Assembly: GCA_038124025.1 (NCBI GenBank)
Contig: JAYPBC010000008.1
Location: 7,865 to 71,864 of the forward strand
Reading direction: 5' to 3'
Length of the DNA stretch: 64,000 bases
Source: UBA1275 sp038124025
GTDB taxonomy: Bacteria; Bacteroidota; Rhodothermia; Balneolales; Balneolaceae
The notes below the pieces were generated by a model that was not told the origin of the DNA, searched no databases, and saw only the letters and a program-made list of their open reading frames with translations. Of the stretch, positions 1 through 9,478 are shown one piece after another (position 1 is the first letter of the stretch; every line of letters begins with the position of its first letter). Both the position numbers and the translations under genes were made by a program.

Positions 1-435
1 TGGAATGATCCAGAGCGAAGTCATCAGGTTCTGGTAAACGGTTGGTTTAAAACGGGAGACCTTGGGCTTCAACAAGACAGTGGTCATATTCAAATGAAAG
101 GTAGGAATGACGATGTAATGAATATTGGGGGCAAGAAAGTGTTTCCACAAGAAATTGAGCATCAGATTCAACAGCACCCTTCTGTACAGGATTGCGCATG
201 TGTCTCCATAGAGAATGATCTTCTCGGAGAACAAATACATGCATTTATTATTTCAAGAAGTGAGCAGCTGAGCAGGCAGGAGTGGGTTCCTTTTTTGCGT
301 GAATCGCTCGATTCATATAAAATTCCAGCGCAGTTTACCTATGTTGATAGCATACCCTATACCAGCACTGGTAAGAAAAAAAGAGAGGCATTGATTACCG
401 AAAGGGCTCTTAAAAAGCCCGGAATTAGCGAATAA
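1..435 (+). CDS. acyl-CoA synthetase / AMP-forming ligase, C-terminal part (5' end outside window)
   Basis: This is the last 144 codons of an ANL-superfamily adenylate-forming ligase; frame 1 is open from the first base, so the gene starts upstream of the window. GWFKTGDLG near residues 14-22 is the conserved A7/A8-type region. KGRNDDVMNIGGKKVFPQEI is the hinge that leads into the mobile C-terminal lid, and TGKKKR close to the end carries the catalytic lysine. These enzymes activate a carboxylate as an acyl-AMP and pass it to CoA or a carrier. The substrate pocket lies in the missing part, so acyl-CoA synthetase versus a MenE-like ligase cannot be decided. The 3' end overlaps the convergent glycosyltransferase gene by 11 bp. 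Confidence 0.85.
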   Translation, partial: WNDPERSHQVLVNGWFKTGDLGLQQDSGHIQMKGRNDDVMNIGGKKVFPQEIEHQIQQHPSVQDCACVSIENDLLGEQIHAFIISRSEQLSRQEWVPFLRESLDSYKIPAQFTYVDSIPYTSTGKKKREALITERALKKPGISE

Positions 436-1738
436 GCTGTTTTAAGGTCGAATCTAGTTGGTTAGTTAGCTCACTAAAACTATATTTTTCCATAGACTCG
501 TTTCTATCATTAAAAGTGTATTCATTCCGATCGAATGCCTCAAAACAACTCATTAGATACGCATAAACCCTGCTTGTATCGGTTCTATCAAAAAACTTTC
601 CAATACCTGTTGTGCTAACTACTTCTGCTGCTGCGCCTTCAACAGGACCAATACCAAGAACGTTGGATCCGGAAATCATGTATTCAAACACTTTGGTTGA
701 TAATGCATAGCTACTATTTTTCGAGTTACCAATGGATAATAGCAAAAGATCACTCTTGGGTAGTAAAGCCATCATATCTGAATGCTTGATGAACGAATTC
801 TTCTTAAATGAAATCCTAGTACAGATCGATTCCAAGTCTTTTTCTATGGTGGGATCCAAACTCCCAAAGAATTCGAAGCGCATTCGCTGGGCTATTTCAG
901 GAGTTTTATTTTCGATTTGGCTAAGAGCTTCTAAAAAAGCTGTTGGGCGCTGATTCATTTTTAGACTTCCAAAATAACGAATCGTGAATCGTTCGTTTCG
1001 TTGCGGCTTACTTTCTTCGGTTGTGATATGATCAGGATCAAAACCATTGGTGATACGATGAATTTTAGTCTGTACGGAATCGGGTATTTTGTCAAAAAAA
1101 CCATGATTCACTACCGTGACTCTATCAGCTGAATGGAGTATCTGATTTTCGAGCTCTTTATTTTTTTTCTGGGCTAATGGACTCAGTGGGTTATCATCGT
1201 AGTAGTATATATTAGTCCAAGGATCTCTAAAGTCTGCAAGCCAAGGTATCTTACTCCATGCTGCCAATTGTTGTGCTATTCGATGCGTTGTGGGTGGTGG
1301 GGAGGTGGAAAATATGATGTCAGGTGCCTCTTGCTTAATCACCTTTTTGCCTAATGGTACAGCGAACCATTTCCATGTTAACTTAGCATCTGGAATGAGA
1401 ATATTTAGCCGCATCCAAACGGCTATTTTAGCTAGTATTCCTTTATTTTTTGAGTAGAATATTGAAGGATCATGTGTGCTACTTGTGTTGCCAGATTTTT
1501 TATTTGAGAGTAATTGGGTTGGTTCTAAAATGGACGATCTGTACACCTTAACACTTTTTAGTAGAGGATCATCAGGATCAGCAATGTGTCCTGTAGCCGC
1601 TTTCTTTGCGGTCAAAATTACAACATCCCAACCCAAGCGCTGAAGATACTTAACGAATCTAGATACTCGGTAAGTACCCACACCCGCAAATGGGTACCAG
1701 TAATAACTAACTACTAAGACTTTAGGCTTTTTTTTCAT
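425..1738 (-). CDS. group 4-like glycosyltransferase
   Basis: This 437-residue protein is probably a cytoplasmic GT-B glycosyltransferase. The N-terminus KVLVVSYYWYPFAGVGTYRV has the beta strand, glycine loop and helix of the acceptor domain. In the C-terminal domain, KVFEYMISGSNVLGIGP fits the donor-binding signature, with the glutamate that contacts the nucleotide-sugar. LLPKSDLLLLSIG precedes it, as in GT4 enzymes. A likely role is sugar transfer onto a lipid-linked or surface glycan, but donor and acceptor cannot be told. Its ATG directly follows the stop of the YfhO-like gene (no spacer), so the two are probably co-transcribed and may serve the same envelope glycan. Confidence 0.8.
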   Translation of the reverse strand: MKKKPKVLVVSYYWYPFAGVGTYRVSRFVKYLQRLGWDVVILTAKKAATGHIADPDDPLLKSVKVYRSSILEPTQLLSNKKSGNTSSTHDPSIFYSKNKGILAKIAVWMRLNILIPDAKLTWKWFAVPLGKKVIKQEAPDIIFSTSPPPTTHRIAQQLAAWSKIPWLADFRDPWTNIYYYDDNPLSPLAQKKNKELENQILHSADRVTVVNHGFFDKIPDSVQTKIHRITNGFDPDHITTEESKPQRNERFTIRYFGSLKMNQRPTAFLEALSQIENKTPEIAQRMRFEFFGSLDPTIEKDLESICTRISFKKNSFIKHSDMMALLPKSDLLLLSIGNSKNSSYALSTKVFEYMISGSNVLGIGPVEGAAAEVVSTTGIGKFFDRTDTSRVYAYLMSCFEAFDRNEYTFNDRNESMEKYSFSELTNQLDSTLKQLIR

Positions 1739-4216
1739 TCACGATTCTTTGGTTCGGAACCACGTGATTCCCACCCATAATCCCAAGATCAACTGAAAGG
1801 CGATTGAAAGCCATGAAACGAGTATACCCTGACCAAATGAGTCTGGTTGGAAATCTAGTATGAGCTCATGATTACCAGGTGGTATTATTAAGCCGCGTAA
1901 AAAGTAATTAGTTTTATAAATTTGAATTTCTTCGCCATTTAAATATGCTTTCCACCCTGCGGGGTAATACAACTCATTTATAACAAGAAATCCAGTTGAG
2001 AAGCGTTCTATGCTAAGTTCAAGTTCAGCGCCAGTGTATTTTGTAACGTTAACGAGGCTGGTCGAATCAACCAGTGTGGAAGTGGGTAAGCTATTAATTG
2101 TTTCGATGGCTTGATCTTCCCAAAGATCATCTAGTTCCACTAAAGCAACAGAGGAGAAATCAATTCTACCTGGATTTTTTAGATAGTCAAATGCTTCTGG
2201 ACCGCTGTTAACAAGCCTGACGGAATCCACAAAAAATGCTTTTGGTAGGATGTCCTGAACTTCATAAACAGAGCCTTGCTCTGATGAGTAAACAGGAACC
2301 ACTCCAGGAACGTTTAAGTTGCCTCCATAGGTGATGTATTTAGTGTTAAAAAGTCGTAAAAGATCTAGATTTATGCCGAAAGGTCCATCGAATAGGGCTG
2401 CATTGTTAGACATAAAAACATCTTGGAATAAACTTAATTTAGCCCCGCTATATCCGCCGATAGTAGGGTAGAAATAAGATGGTACTGCATTGTTAAAGGG
2501 GTTGTCTAAAAGAGGTAGAACTCGGTGTTCATAGATGCCAGCTTCGTCATAGATATTTTGTTGAATAAAGCGGTCAAGCGGCCTTGCTTGCCGTTCCATA
2601 AATACCGAATCATAGGGGTTTTGGCGAGTAAACCCAGATTCAGGGACAAATCGGAGACCAACCTGTAGTAAATCGTAGCTTTGTATACCAAATAAAAGAA
2701 GTAACAGCACTGTGTAAGATAATTTAGCACTGAAATAAGCGTATAGAAAACCAATCAGTACAACGCTAAGGATTCCAAAACGTATAAAATCGGCTCTTGC
2801 CAAATTTTCGCGTTCGGGTACTAATCTCTGTTGCACAAAATTGGTGGCCTGGCTTCTGACCTGTGCATTCGAGGGATTAATTTGATTTTGTTGGGCAATC
2901 TGGTTGGCAATTCGATCTACTTCCAAAGGGTTGGTATATTCTAAGCTATTGTAACTCAAAAAAGCCAAGCCAAATACACCCACTATCACCAGCATTGGAA
3001 TACGAATTCTGGCAAGGCTAAATTTTTCTGGTTTAAATTTGGGAAGTGCCTCCAAGCCATAAGCCACTAAAATAGAGGCACTAAATGAGCTTATGACTAG
3101 CCAAGTTTCTGGTGCTCTGAATTTGTCAAAAAATGGGATCAGTTTAAATGCAAGATTGTTTAGTAGTAAGAAATTTTCACCCCATGAGAAGAATAGAGCA
3201 AGAAGCCCAATGGATAAAAAGGCAAATGGTGTATAGTCTCTGCGTTTTATGAGGCCCAAGATGATAAAGGGAAGTACGAGGAAGCCAAGATAATGAGGCC
3301 CACTGGTTACCGATTTTGGCCCCCAATAATTTGGAGAAGCACCTCCAAATGCATTTGGAAGCAATAGGGTTAAACTCTCTTTAATTCCTTGAGACCAAGC
3401 AAAAGCGTAGGATTTATCTAGGCCGGTGGTTTCTGAAATATCAGATCCTCCACGTATGCTATATTGTGCATATTCTTGTAACGGCAGTAGTTTTTCCGCG
3501 TTACCAGCGACTCCAATAAGCCCACCTACAAGTAACACTAGAGTCAGTTTAATCCACTTTTGTTGCTCCTTAATCTTAAGTCCATTCCACACATCAAACA
3601 GCCAAACAAATAGAAGAACGAATAAAAAATAGTAGGTAATTTGAGGGTGTCCTGCTCTGAATTCAAGGCTGACCGCAATCGAAAATACCAGTAACCCTCG
3701 AAGAATCTGGGGGCTCCTAGTGATCAACCAATATCCAACTAACATCCAAGGGGCTAGGGCTAGCGCAAAAAACTTAGAGGTATGACCCGCCATGATGATG
3801 ATGGGGAAATAAGTAGTCAGTCCATAAATGATACTACCTGTAACGGCTATCCATGGTCGGAAACCCATTAGGGTGAGCAGTACATACATCCCAGTTAGTA
3901 GTACCCAATATTCGAACGCAGGATACCATTTGCTAAAAAAAGGTTTAACTAGAGTATCTAAATGAGGAACCTGTCGGGCTGTTGAAATTACAAATGAAGG
4001 CATGCCACCAAACATATTTTTGGACCACAGCGGTTCTTCACCAAACTCTTCCCGATAATCAATAATGGATTCTGCTCCAGCTCTCCACTGGGTAATGTCA
4101 TGGCGTTGCATCTCTTTTCCTCCAATGGTTGAAGGAAAAAACAATATCAAAGGTACAATGAAGAGCAGGCCAAGAGCAATGAAATGCTGTGTTCTAGTGG
4201 ATAGAGAATCGAGCAT
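1739..4216 (-). CDS. YfhO-like multi-pass membrane protein (GT-C type)
   Basis: This is an 825-residue integral membrane protein. A first hydrophobic segment at about residues 13-30 is followed by a polar loop with W-S-x-N-M-F-G-G-M-P, then many transmembrane segments up to about residue 525. An extracytoplasmic domain of about 250 residues follows, and a final hydrophobic segment (about 800-820) ends the protein. This layout, and the late motif PAGWKAYLNGEEIQIYKTNY, are typical of the YfhO family, implicated in glycosylating cell-wall polymers from polyprenyl-phosphate sugars. The exact substrate is unknown. It sits between gatC (5 bp upstream) and the glycosyltransferase (directly downstream) in one leftward run. 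Confidence 0.82.
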   Translation of the reverse strand: MLDSLSTRTQHFIALGLLFIVPLILFFPSTIGGKEMQRHDITQWRAGAESIIDYREEFGEEPLWSKNMFGGMPSFVISTARQVPHLDTLVKPFFSKWYPAFEYWVLLTGMYVLLTLMGFRPWIAVTGSIIYGLTTYFPIIIMAGHTSKFFALALAPWMLVGYWLITRSPQILRGLLVFSIAVSLEFRAGHPQITYYFLFVLLFVWLFDVWNGLKIKEQQKWIKLTLVLLVGGLIGVAGNAEKLLPLQEYAQYSIRGGSDISETTGLDKSYAFAWSQGIKESLTLLLPNAFGGASPNYWGPKSVTSGPHYLGFLVLPFIILGLIKRRDYTPFAFLSIGLLALFFSWGENFLLLNNLAFKLIPFFDKFRAPETWLVISSFSASILVAYGLEALPKFKPEKFSLARIRIPMLVIVGVFGLAFLSYNSLEYTNPLEVDRIANQIAQQNQINPSNAQVRSQATNFVQQRLVPERENLARADFIRFGILSVVLIGFLYAYFSAKLSYTVLLLLLFGIQSYDLLQVGLRFVPESGFTRQNPYDSVFMERQARPLDRFIQQNIYDEAGIYEHRVLPLLDNPFNNAVPSYFYPTIGGYSGAKLSLFQDVFMSNNAALFDGPFGINLDLLRLFNTKYITYGGNLNVPGVVPVYSSEQGSVYEVQDILPKAFFVDSVRLVNSGPEAFDYLKNPGRIDFSSVALVELDDLWEDQAIETINSLPTSTLVDSTSLVNVTKYTGAELELSIERFSTGFLVINELYYPAGWKAYLNGEEIQIYKTNYFLRGLIIPPGNHELILDFQPDSFGQGILVSWLSIAFQLILGLWVGITWFRTKES

Positions 4217-4221
4217 GAGTA

Positions 4222-4509
4222 TTATTCTATAACTTTTGGTACTCTGAAGTAGTCAGAATCGGCATCTGGAGCGTTCTTCAAAGCTTTTTCATGGGCTAAG
4301 GGCTCATGAGCCTGGTCTGAGCGGTAGGTTTTACCTAACTCCAAGACATGTTCTAGTGGCTCGACGTCAGAAGTGTCGAGATTGTTTAGACGTTCCATAT
4401 ACCCAAGAATCGCATTCATATCTCTGGATAGAATAGTAATTTCTTCCTCGCTCAAGTGTAACTTAGCAAGGCCTGCGACATAGAGCACTTCTTCTTTACT
4501 TACAGACAT
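4222..4509 (-). CDS. gatC: Asp/Glu-tRNA amidotransferase subunit C
   Basis: The product is a 95-residue GatC. The N-terminal helical part, VLYVAGLAKLHLSEEEI, and the central NLDTSDVEPLEHVLEL segment are family hallmarks. The C-terminal DADSDYFRVPKVIE matches the conserved end that wraps GatA and GatB. GatC stabilises the GatCAB complex, which converts misacylated Glu-tRNA(Gln) or Asp-tRNA(Asn) to Gln-tRNA or Asn-tRNA. gatA and gatB are not adjacent, as is common outside Firmicutes. It is the first gene of a leftward run with the YfhO-like gene, and its start faces the divergent ptsH promoter region. Confidence 0.93.
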   Translation of the reverse strand: MSVSKEEVLYVAGLAKLHLSEEEITILSRDMNAILGYMERLNNLDTSDVEPLEHVLELGKTYRSDQAHEPLAHEKALKNAPDADSDYFRVPKVIE

Positions 4510-4723
4510 GAACTAATAAATTTTGGTTAAGTAGACGTTTAAACACGAGAAAGGTACAAAAGAATAGCCAAAAGGGTAATGTCCATTTGTGGTTAAATAT
4601 AAAGCTTTCTCAGGCAGATTTAGGCCGCTATATACAATGCTAAATATATGAGCCCCATAGTTCCGGATAGTTTATTTGTGTTAGAATGCTATATTCCGAC
4701 ATTGGAACTGAGTATAAAAAATT

Positions 4724-4996
4724 ATGATTAGAAAGAAAGTAACCATTAAAAACTCAACAGGGCTACATGCTCGACCATCCGCTGCTTTGGTTAAACTTAG
4801 CAGTTCATTTGAGTCGGACTTTTTTATTCACATGTATGGCTACAGGGTAAATGGAAAAAGTATCCTTGGGGTCATGACTTTGGCGGCCGAACAAGGAGCT
4901 GAAATGGAATTGGAGATAGATGGACCAGATGAGCAAGCCTGTTTGGAGGCCATAGAAGAATTAATAGATCAAAAATTTGGAATGAAGAATGAATAA
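4724..4996 (+). CDS. ptsH: phosphocarrier protein HPr
   Basis: This 90-residue HPr has His15 in STGLHARPSA, which accepts phosphate from enzyme I. Ser46 in RVNGKSILGVM is the residue that HPr kinase phosphorylates in many bacteria. The length and fold order match the family. The stop codon overlaps the start of ptsI by 8 bp, so translation is coupled. No sugar permease (enzyme II) gene is nearby, so in this region the pair may be regulatory or serve a distant EII. A divergent 214-bp region separates it from gatC. Confidence 0.95.
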   Translation: MIRKKVTIKNSTGLHARPSAALVKLSSSFESDFFIHMYGYRVNGKSILGVMTLAAEQGAEMELEIDGPDEQACLEAIEELIDQKFGMKNE

Positions 4997-6746
4997 ACTC
5001 GAAGGCCTAACAGCATCGGATGGTTCTGCTGTTGGCCCATTATATTTTCGAGAAAAATCTACCTTTCAAAGTTCGTCTAAGCACATATCTGAAGGCGAAG
5101 TTGCACAGGAGATAGAGCATTATAAGAGTGCGGTAGACTCCTACGGGCAAGAATTAGAGCAATTACTTGTCAAATTAAAAGGAACCGCAGCCGAAATAAT
5201 TCAGTCACAGAATTTGATTCTGCAAGATGAGCAAATCAAGGCTGAAATAATTATATCTATACGCACAGATTTAGTCTCTGCCACATATGCTATCGATCAA
5301 GTTTATGAGCTATACATAAGCCGATTAAGAGATAGTGCGTCCAATTTGTTTAGGCAACGTATTATTGATTTAATCACAATTAAAGATCGGTTGCTTAACT
5401 TGACAGCTTCCTACTCTGGTCGGGCTAGTTTAGCAGGTATAGCTAGTGCTAGTCGGGATGAGACTCAATCCAATGAATCTGAAAAGGATATTGAAGGATA
5501 TATTGTAGTCGCAAAAGACATGTCACCTACCGAGGTAGTTCAACTCTCAGAGGCTAAGGTAGCGGGTATTGTGCTAGAAAAAGGGGGATTAACGGCACAT
5601 GCCGCTATAGTTGCACAGTCCTTACATATACCTTGCCTGGTACAGATTGGAAATCAAATCCATGATGTGCCCTCAGGGAAACTTGGGGTTATAGATGGGG
5701 AAGAAGGGGCCTTAGTTGTCGATCCCAGCCCTGAAGTTATTGAGCAGTATAAAATCGCGATTTCTAACGCCTTATTAGCTAAGAAAAATATTAAACCCAG
5801 CCGACTTCCGGCTGTTACTAGCGATGGGGAACGGGTTCAAATTCATGCAAATATAGAATTTATACAAGAGCTGTCGATGGCTACTCGTTACCGAGCAGAA
5901 GGGATAGGTCTGGTTCGAACAGAGGCGTTACTATATGGCGGATTAACTCATAAAAGTGAAAAAGAACAAGACGTGTATTATAGGCGTATACTTGATGATA
6001 GTACTGGACCGGTTCTGATTCGTCTTTTCGATGTTGGAGGCGATAAGCTATATGGGTTCACCGCTGAAGAGTCTAATCCTTTTTTGGGTTGGCGAGGTAT
6101 CCGTATGTTGCTCGATGAAAGAGAGATGCTCCACTCACAACTTAGATCCATTCTGAAGTGTACACAAGACTACTCTGATAGAATTCGAATATTGGTTCCT
6201 ATGGTGACCAATATAGAGGAGATTCGGGCGTTAAAGGAGGAGATATGCGTAGTACAAAAAGAATTAGAGAAAGAGGGGGTTACAAGAATAGAAGATATAC
6301 CTCTAGGTATTATGGTGGAGGTACCTGCTGTAGCCGTAATGGCCGATAAATTTGCCAAAGAGGTTGATTTTTTTAGTATTGGCACCAACGACCTTACACA
6401 ATATACCCTGGCGGTGGATCGTACCAATGATCAGGTTGGGCGTCTTTTTGAGCATGATCATCCAGCTATTTGGAAACTGATTCAACACATTCAAGATGTT
6501 GCCCAAAAGGCAAATATAGAAGTGAGCGTGTGCGGTGAATTGGCTAGTACTCTATTAGGTGCCAGCGGGTTAATTGGTCTGGGTATTCGAAACCTAAGTA
6601 TGAAGCCATCGTCTATTTTATCGGTAAAAAAATGGATTCATAACTATTCATTATCACAGTATGAATTATTTGGTTCAAAAATAGTTCAAGCTCAAGATCG
6701 CCAACAGGTGTATGAATTATTTTCTACTATTTTTAACCGAGTCTAA
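4989..6746 (+). CDS. ptsI: PTS enzyme I (phosphoenolpyruvate-protein phosphotransferase)
   Basis: This 585-residue enzyme I transfers phosphate from PEP to HPr. The N-terminal HPr-binding helical region is followed by the phosphohistidine domain: GGLTAHAAIVAQ places the active His at 204. The usual motif is GGxTSHxAI, so Ser is Ala here. The C-terminal PEP-binding barrel shows IGLVRTEALLYGG (Arg310), LFDVGGDKLYGF, FFSIGTNDLTQYTLAVDRTN and VCGELAS with catalytic Cys515. No GAF domain precedes it, so it is the classical EI rather than PtsP. It overlaps ptsH by 8 bp and is followed by an inverted repeat that may end transcription. Confidence 0.95.
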   Translation: MNKLEGLTASDGSAVGPLYFREKSTFQSSSKHISEGEVAQEIEHYKSAVDSYGQELEQLLVKLKGTAAEIIQSQNLILQDEQIKAEIIISIRTDLVSATYAIDQVYELYISRLRDSASNLFRQRIIDLITIKDRLLNLTASYSGRASLAGIASASRDETQSNESEKDIEGYIVVAKDMSPTEVVQLSEAKVAGIVLEKGGLTAHAAIVAQSLHIPCLVQIGNQIHDVPSGKLGVIDGEEGALVVDPSPEVIEQYKIAISNALLAKKNIKPSRLPAVTSDGERVQIHANIEFIQELSMATRYRAEGIGLVRTEALLYGGLTHKSEKEQDVYYRRILDDSTGPVLIRLFDVGGDKLYGFTAEESNPFLGWRGIRMLLDEREMLHSQLRSILKCTQDYSDRIRILVPMVTNIEEIRALKEEICVVQKELEKEGVTRIEDIPLGIMVEVPAVAVMADKFAKEVDFFSIGTNDLTQYTLAVDRTNDQVGRLFEHDHPAIWKLIQHIQDVAQKANIEVSVCGELASTLLGASGLIGLGIRNLSMKPSSILSVKKWIHNYSLSQYELFGSKIVQAQDRQQVYELFSTIFNRV

Positions 6747-6801
6747 TCGATAATTTTTTATGTATTTCAAGCAAAATCCGGGATTAGTTTATGCTGGAAC
6801 C

Positions 6802-6830
6802 GTTTTCAGTTCAAAATTTATACTGAAAAC
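6802..6830. terminator. 9-bp perfect inverted repeat after ptsI
   Basis: GTTTTCAGT (6802-6810) pairs perfectly with ACTGAAAAC (6822-6830) across an 11-nt loop, 56 bp after the ptsI stop. The stem is AT-rich and has no immediate T-tract on the top strand, so it is a weak candidate for a transcription terminator. It could also be a protein-binding site. Confidence 0.35.
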
Positions 6831-6975
6831 ACTATATAAAACCTAAATTTTTAATAAAAAAAACTTCTAATTTATAATAAATTAATAAACATCTCTTTAA
6901 GTGCTTTAATAATATTTGTATCTTATTAAGTAGAGATAGATCGTCTACAAACCAAGTAACATCATTTAATTTATT

Positions 6976-7275
6976 ATGCTTTTAAAAAAATTCACTCCAA
7001 AGAGAACAGTTTGTAAAGTCACTTTCACTATGCCTGTGGAGGCCGTAAAAAAACAAGTGGCCATCGCTGGGGATTTTAACGATTGGAATCCTACAGAGCA
7101 TGTTCTAGAAAAAAAGAAGGATTCCTATCAAATAGAATTAAGGCTAAAGCCTGAACAAACCTATAGATTCAAATATTTAATTGATAATGAGCTATGGGAA
7201 AATGATTATGCTGCAGATGAGTATATTCCAAATGAATTTGGGACAGAGGATTCTGTTGTAATCATAGGAAATTAA
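6976..7275 (+). CDS. CBM48/AMPK-type glycogen-binding domain mini-protein
   Basis: This 99-residue protein is almost entirely one early-set (isoamylase N-terminal, AMPK beta-like) carbohydrate-binding module. VAIAGDFNDWNPTEHVLEKK carries the family signature of a glycine-phenylalanine-asparagine-x-tryptophan turn. YRFKYLIDNELWENDYAAD matches the conserved second half. No catalytic domain is attached. Such single-domain proteins are common in Bacteroidota-related genomes and are thought to bind alpha-glucans such as glycogen; the role here is not shown. It starts 6 bp before birA and is probably co-transcribed with it. Confidence 0.8.
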   Translation: MLLKKFTPKRTVCKVTFTMPVEAVKKQVAIAGDFNDWNPTEHVLEKKKDSYQIELRLKPEQTYRFKYLIDNELWENDYAADEYIPNEFGTEDSVVIIGN

Positions 7276-7281
7276 TATTGT

Positions 7282-8076
7282 GTGATAGATATAGAGGTAC
7301 TAGAGCGGCACCTAACAACAAAATGGGTGGGTAGAGATAGGTTACTTTTTGAGCAAACTGAATCAACGAATGACCTTGCTAAGTACCCGCCACGTGAATT
7401 AATACACGGAAGCCTACTACTTGCGGATTATCAAACAAAAGGACGTGGACTATCCGACAAAAGCTGGTTTGGGGATGCTCATAAGAACCTTTACTTTTCC
7501 ATTTATACAAAGCCCTTTACTTCTGAGGGGCTTTTTTTACTTTCACTAATTTCAGCCTTATCTGTAATAGAAAGTATTCGGTCCTATCATTTGGTTCACC
7601 CATTGATTAATCGGCTGAGAATCAAATGGCCCAATGATGTGTATATCGGGGAATATAAAATTGCGGGAATTTTAACTGAAAACATTTTTAGTGGAAGTTA
7701 TTTAAAAGGGAGCATCATCGGTACGGGTTGGAACATAAATCAAGATTATTTTCCACTTAGTTTACGCGATTCGGCTAGTTCACTGCGATTATTGTTTCCA
7801 GAAGATTGGATACGTGAAGAATTATTAGCTCGCTATTTAAACTATTTTGAGCACTATTATTCTGTGTGGGAATCTCAGCCTCATGAGTTGGTTGTACATT
7901 TGAATTCCCACTTATTAGGATATAATAAACCTGTGAGAGTGGTGATGAACGGTCAAGAGGTACCGGAACTATTTACTTGTCTTGGATTAGATACAAAGGG
8001 ACATTTACGAGTATTGAATAAGGAGAAGGAAGTCGATACTTTTACTTATGAACAAATCCGAATACACCCCGCCTAA
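7282..8076 (+). CDS. birA: biotin--[acetyl-CoA carboxylase] ligase
   Basis: The 264-residue enzyme attaches biotin to carboxylase carrier domains through biotinyl-AMP. TKGRGLSDKSWFGD is the biotinyl-AMP loop (usual GRGRxxRxW), and KWPNDVYIGEYKIAGIL is the conserved substrate-binding strand. There is no N-terminal DNA-binding winged helix, so this is the monofunctional type that does not repress the biotin operon. The start is GTG at 7282; no ATG lies nearby in frame. Its end overlaps tilS by 29 bp. Confidence 0.92.
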   Translation: MIDIEVLERHLTTKWVGRDRLLFEQTESTNDLAKYPPRELIHGSLLLADYQTKGRGLSDKSWFGDAHKNLYFSIYTKPFTSEGLFLLSLISALSVIESIRSYHLVHPLINRLRIKWPNDVYIGEYKIAGILTENIFSGSYLKGSIIGTGWNINQDYFPLSLRDSASSLRLLFPEDWIREELLARYLNYFEHYYSVWESQPHELVVHLNSHLLGYNKPVRVVMNGQEVPELFTCLGLDTKGHLRVLNKEKEVDTFTYEQIRIHPA

Positions 8077-9478
8077 TTTTAGAGATTCTACGGTGCTACA
8101 AACATTGAAAGAATCTTTAAATAAGTATGGTTTATGGAATAAAAAACTCATCATTGGGGTGAGTGGTGGGGTAGATTCAATGGCCCTTTTAACTGCTTTG
8201 CATGAATTAAAGCAGCAACTTTTTGTGATTCATATTAATTATGGCCTACGTGGTGAGGATAGCCAAAAAGATCAGGAATTAGTGGAGCACATAGCTCAAT
8301 TCTATGGCTATGAGGTGGCTTCTTTTAAGGTGAAATATGCCCCTGAATTTGGCAACTTGCAGGCTTGGGCAAGGCAAACTCGGTATCAAGTTTTTGGTGA
8401 ATTGCGAAGAGAAGAAAAGGCGGCAGCGGTCGTTCTAGCCCATCATCGGGACGATATTTTGGAGACGGTTTTCCAAAAATTATTTCGCGGAGCCTCACCT
8501 ATTCATTGGGATGGAATGAGGATCTGGGAAGAAGAGTCAGTACGCTTTCGACCTTGGCTAAAGCATAGTAAATCTGAGCTTATTGAGTACGCATTAACCC
8601 GAGCGGTGCCTTATCGTGAGGATTCCTCAAATTCCGAGTCGGAATATAATCGTAATTGGCTACGTAACGAATGGGTACCCATGCTAAATGAACGATTTCC
8701 AGGCTGGGATGAACACCTATTAGAGTTAGGGGAATATGGACGATTGTTACAGAGCTACCAGGAGCAATGGGCTGCTAAGTCTATTCAGATTAGTGAAGAT
8801 ACTAATCAGCATAGCCTTCAGCTCACCGAATTAAAACCTTTTTCAGAAATTGTTCAGTGCGATAGATTAAAGATATTCGTTGAGCAGCACCCCTTCTTTG
8901 GTAAGGGAGAAAGTCTAAGTCGTGGTCAGTTGTATCATTTGCGACAACTTATTTTTGCTGAGCCAGGAAAAAAAGTATCTGTAAGTGATCACCTAGGTAT
9001 ATACCGTGAGCGAGACAGCCTATTGGCTTTGCCTAACCGAAATTTTACACAAGCTACTCAGGTAATCGAACAACCGAGGATGAATGAAATAATTCAAAAA
9101 GGATGGCACAGATTTGAATTGCTAGAGGAAGTTCATTCTCTCGATTTTGTAAAAAAGGGTCCAGATTTATTGCTAGATGCTCAGACTATTACATGGCCAT
9201 TGAAAATAAGAGAATGGAAAGACGGAGATCGGTTTAGTCCAATTGGTATGAAAGGGAGTATGAAATTGTCAGATTATTTGATTAACCGGAAAGTTCCATT
9301 GACCGAAAAACTAGATTATAAAATACTCGAGGATGGAAATAATTCAATAATTGCTGTACTATTCCCTCAAAATAAATCTAAGGGTACAACCCATTGTGGA
9401 ATTCCATCCGATCAGCAGAAATGTACACAGGCAACTAAGTCGGTATTACAAATTGGATTGAAATCATCTACTAATTGA
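8048..9478 (+). CDS. tilS: tRNA(Ile)-lysidine synthase
   Basis: TilS (476 residues) converts C34 of the CAU-anticodon tRNA-Ile to lysidine, so that it reads AUA. The ATP-binding PP-loop is IIGVSGGVDSMALL near residues 35-48. HINYGLRGEDSQKD and VVLAHHRDDILETV are further conserved blocks. The C-terminal half, with IREWKDGDRFSPIGMKG and KLSDYLINRKVPL, is the TilS C-terminal tRNA-binding domain. The start overlaps birA by 29 bp and the stop overlaps the hpt region, so the three genes form one unit. Confidence 0.94.
   Translation: MNKSEYTPPNFRDSTVLQTLKESLNKYGLWNKKLIIGVSGGVDSMALLTALHELKQQLFVIHINYGLRGEDSQKDQELVEHIAQFYGYEVASFKVKYAPEFGNLQAWARQTRYQVFGELRREEKAAAVVLAHHRDDILETVFQKLFRGASPIHWDGMRIWEEESVRFRPWLKHSKSELIEYALTRAVPYREDSSNSESEYNRNWLRNEWVPMLNERFPGWDEHLLELGEYGRLLQSYQEQWAAKSIQISEDTNQHSLQLTELKPFSEIVQCDRLKIFVEQHPFFGKGESLSRGQLYHLRQLIFAEPGKKVSVSDHLGIYRERDSLLALPNRNFTQATQVIEQPRMNEIIQKGWHRFELLEEVHSLDFVKKGPDLLLDAQTITWPLKIREWKDGDRFSPIGMKGSMKLSDYLINRKVPLTEKLDYKILEDGNNSIIAVLFPQNKSKGTTHCGIPSDQQKCTQATKSVLQIGLKSSTN

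Noticed and set aside
404..420. GGGCT/AGCCC hairpin near the end of the first gene
   Set aside because: Lies within coding sequence and has no T-tract.
6342..6349. GCCGATAA, a sigma-28 -10 box
   Set aside because: It lies inside ptsI coding sequence, with no TAAAG 14 nt upstream.
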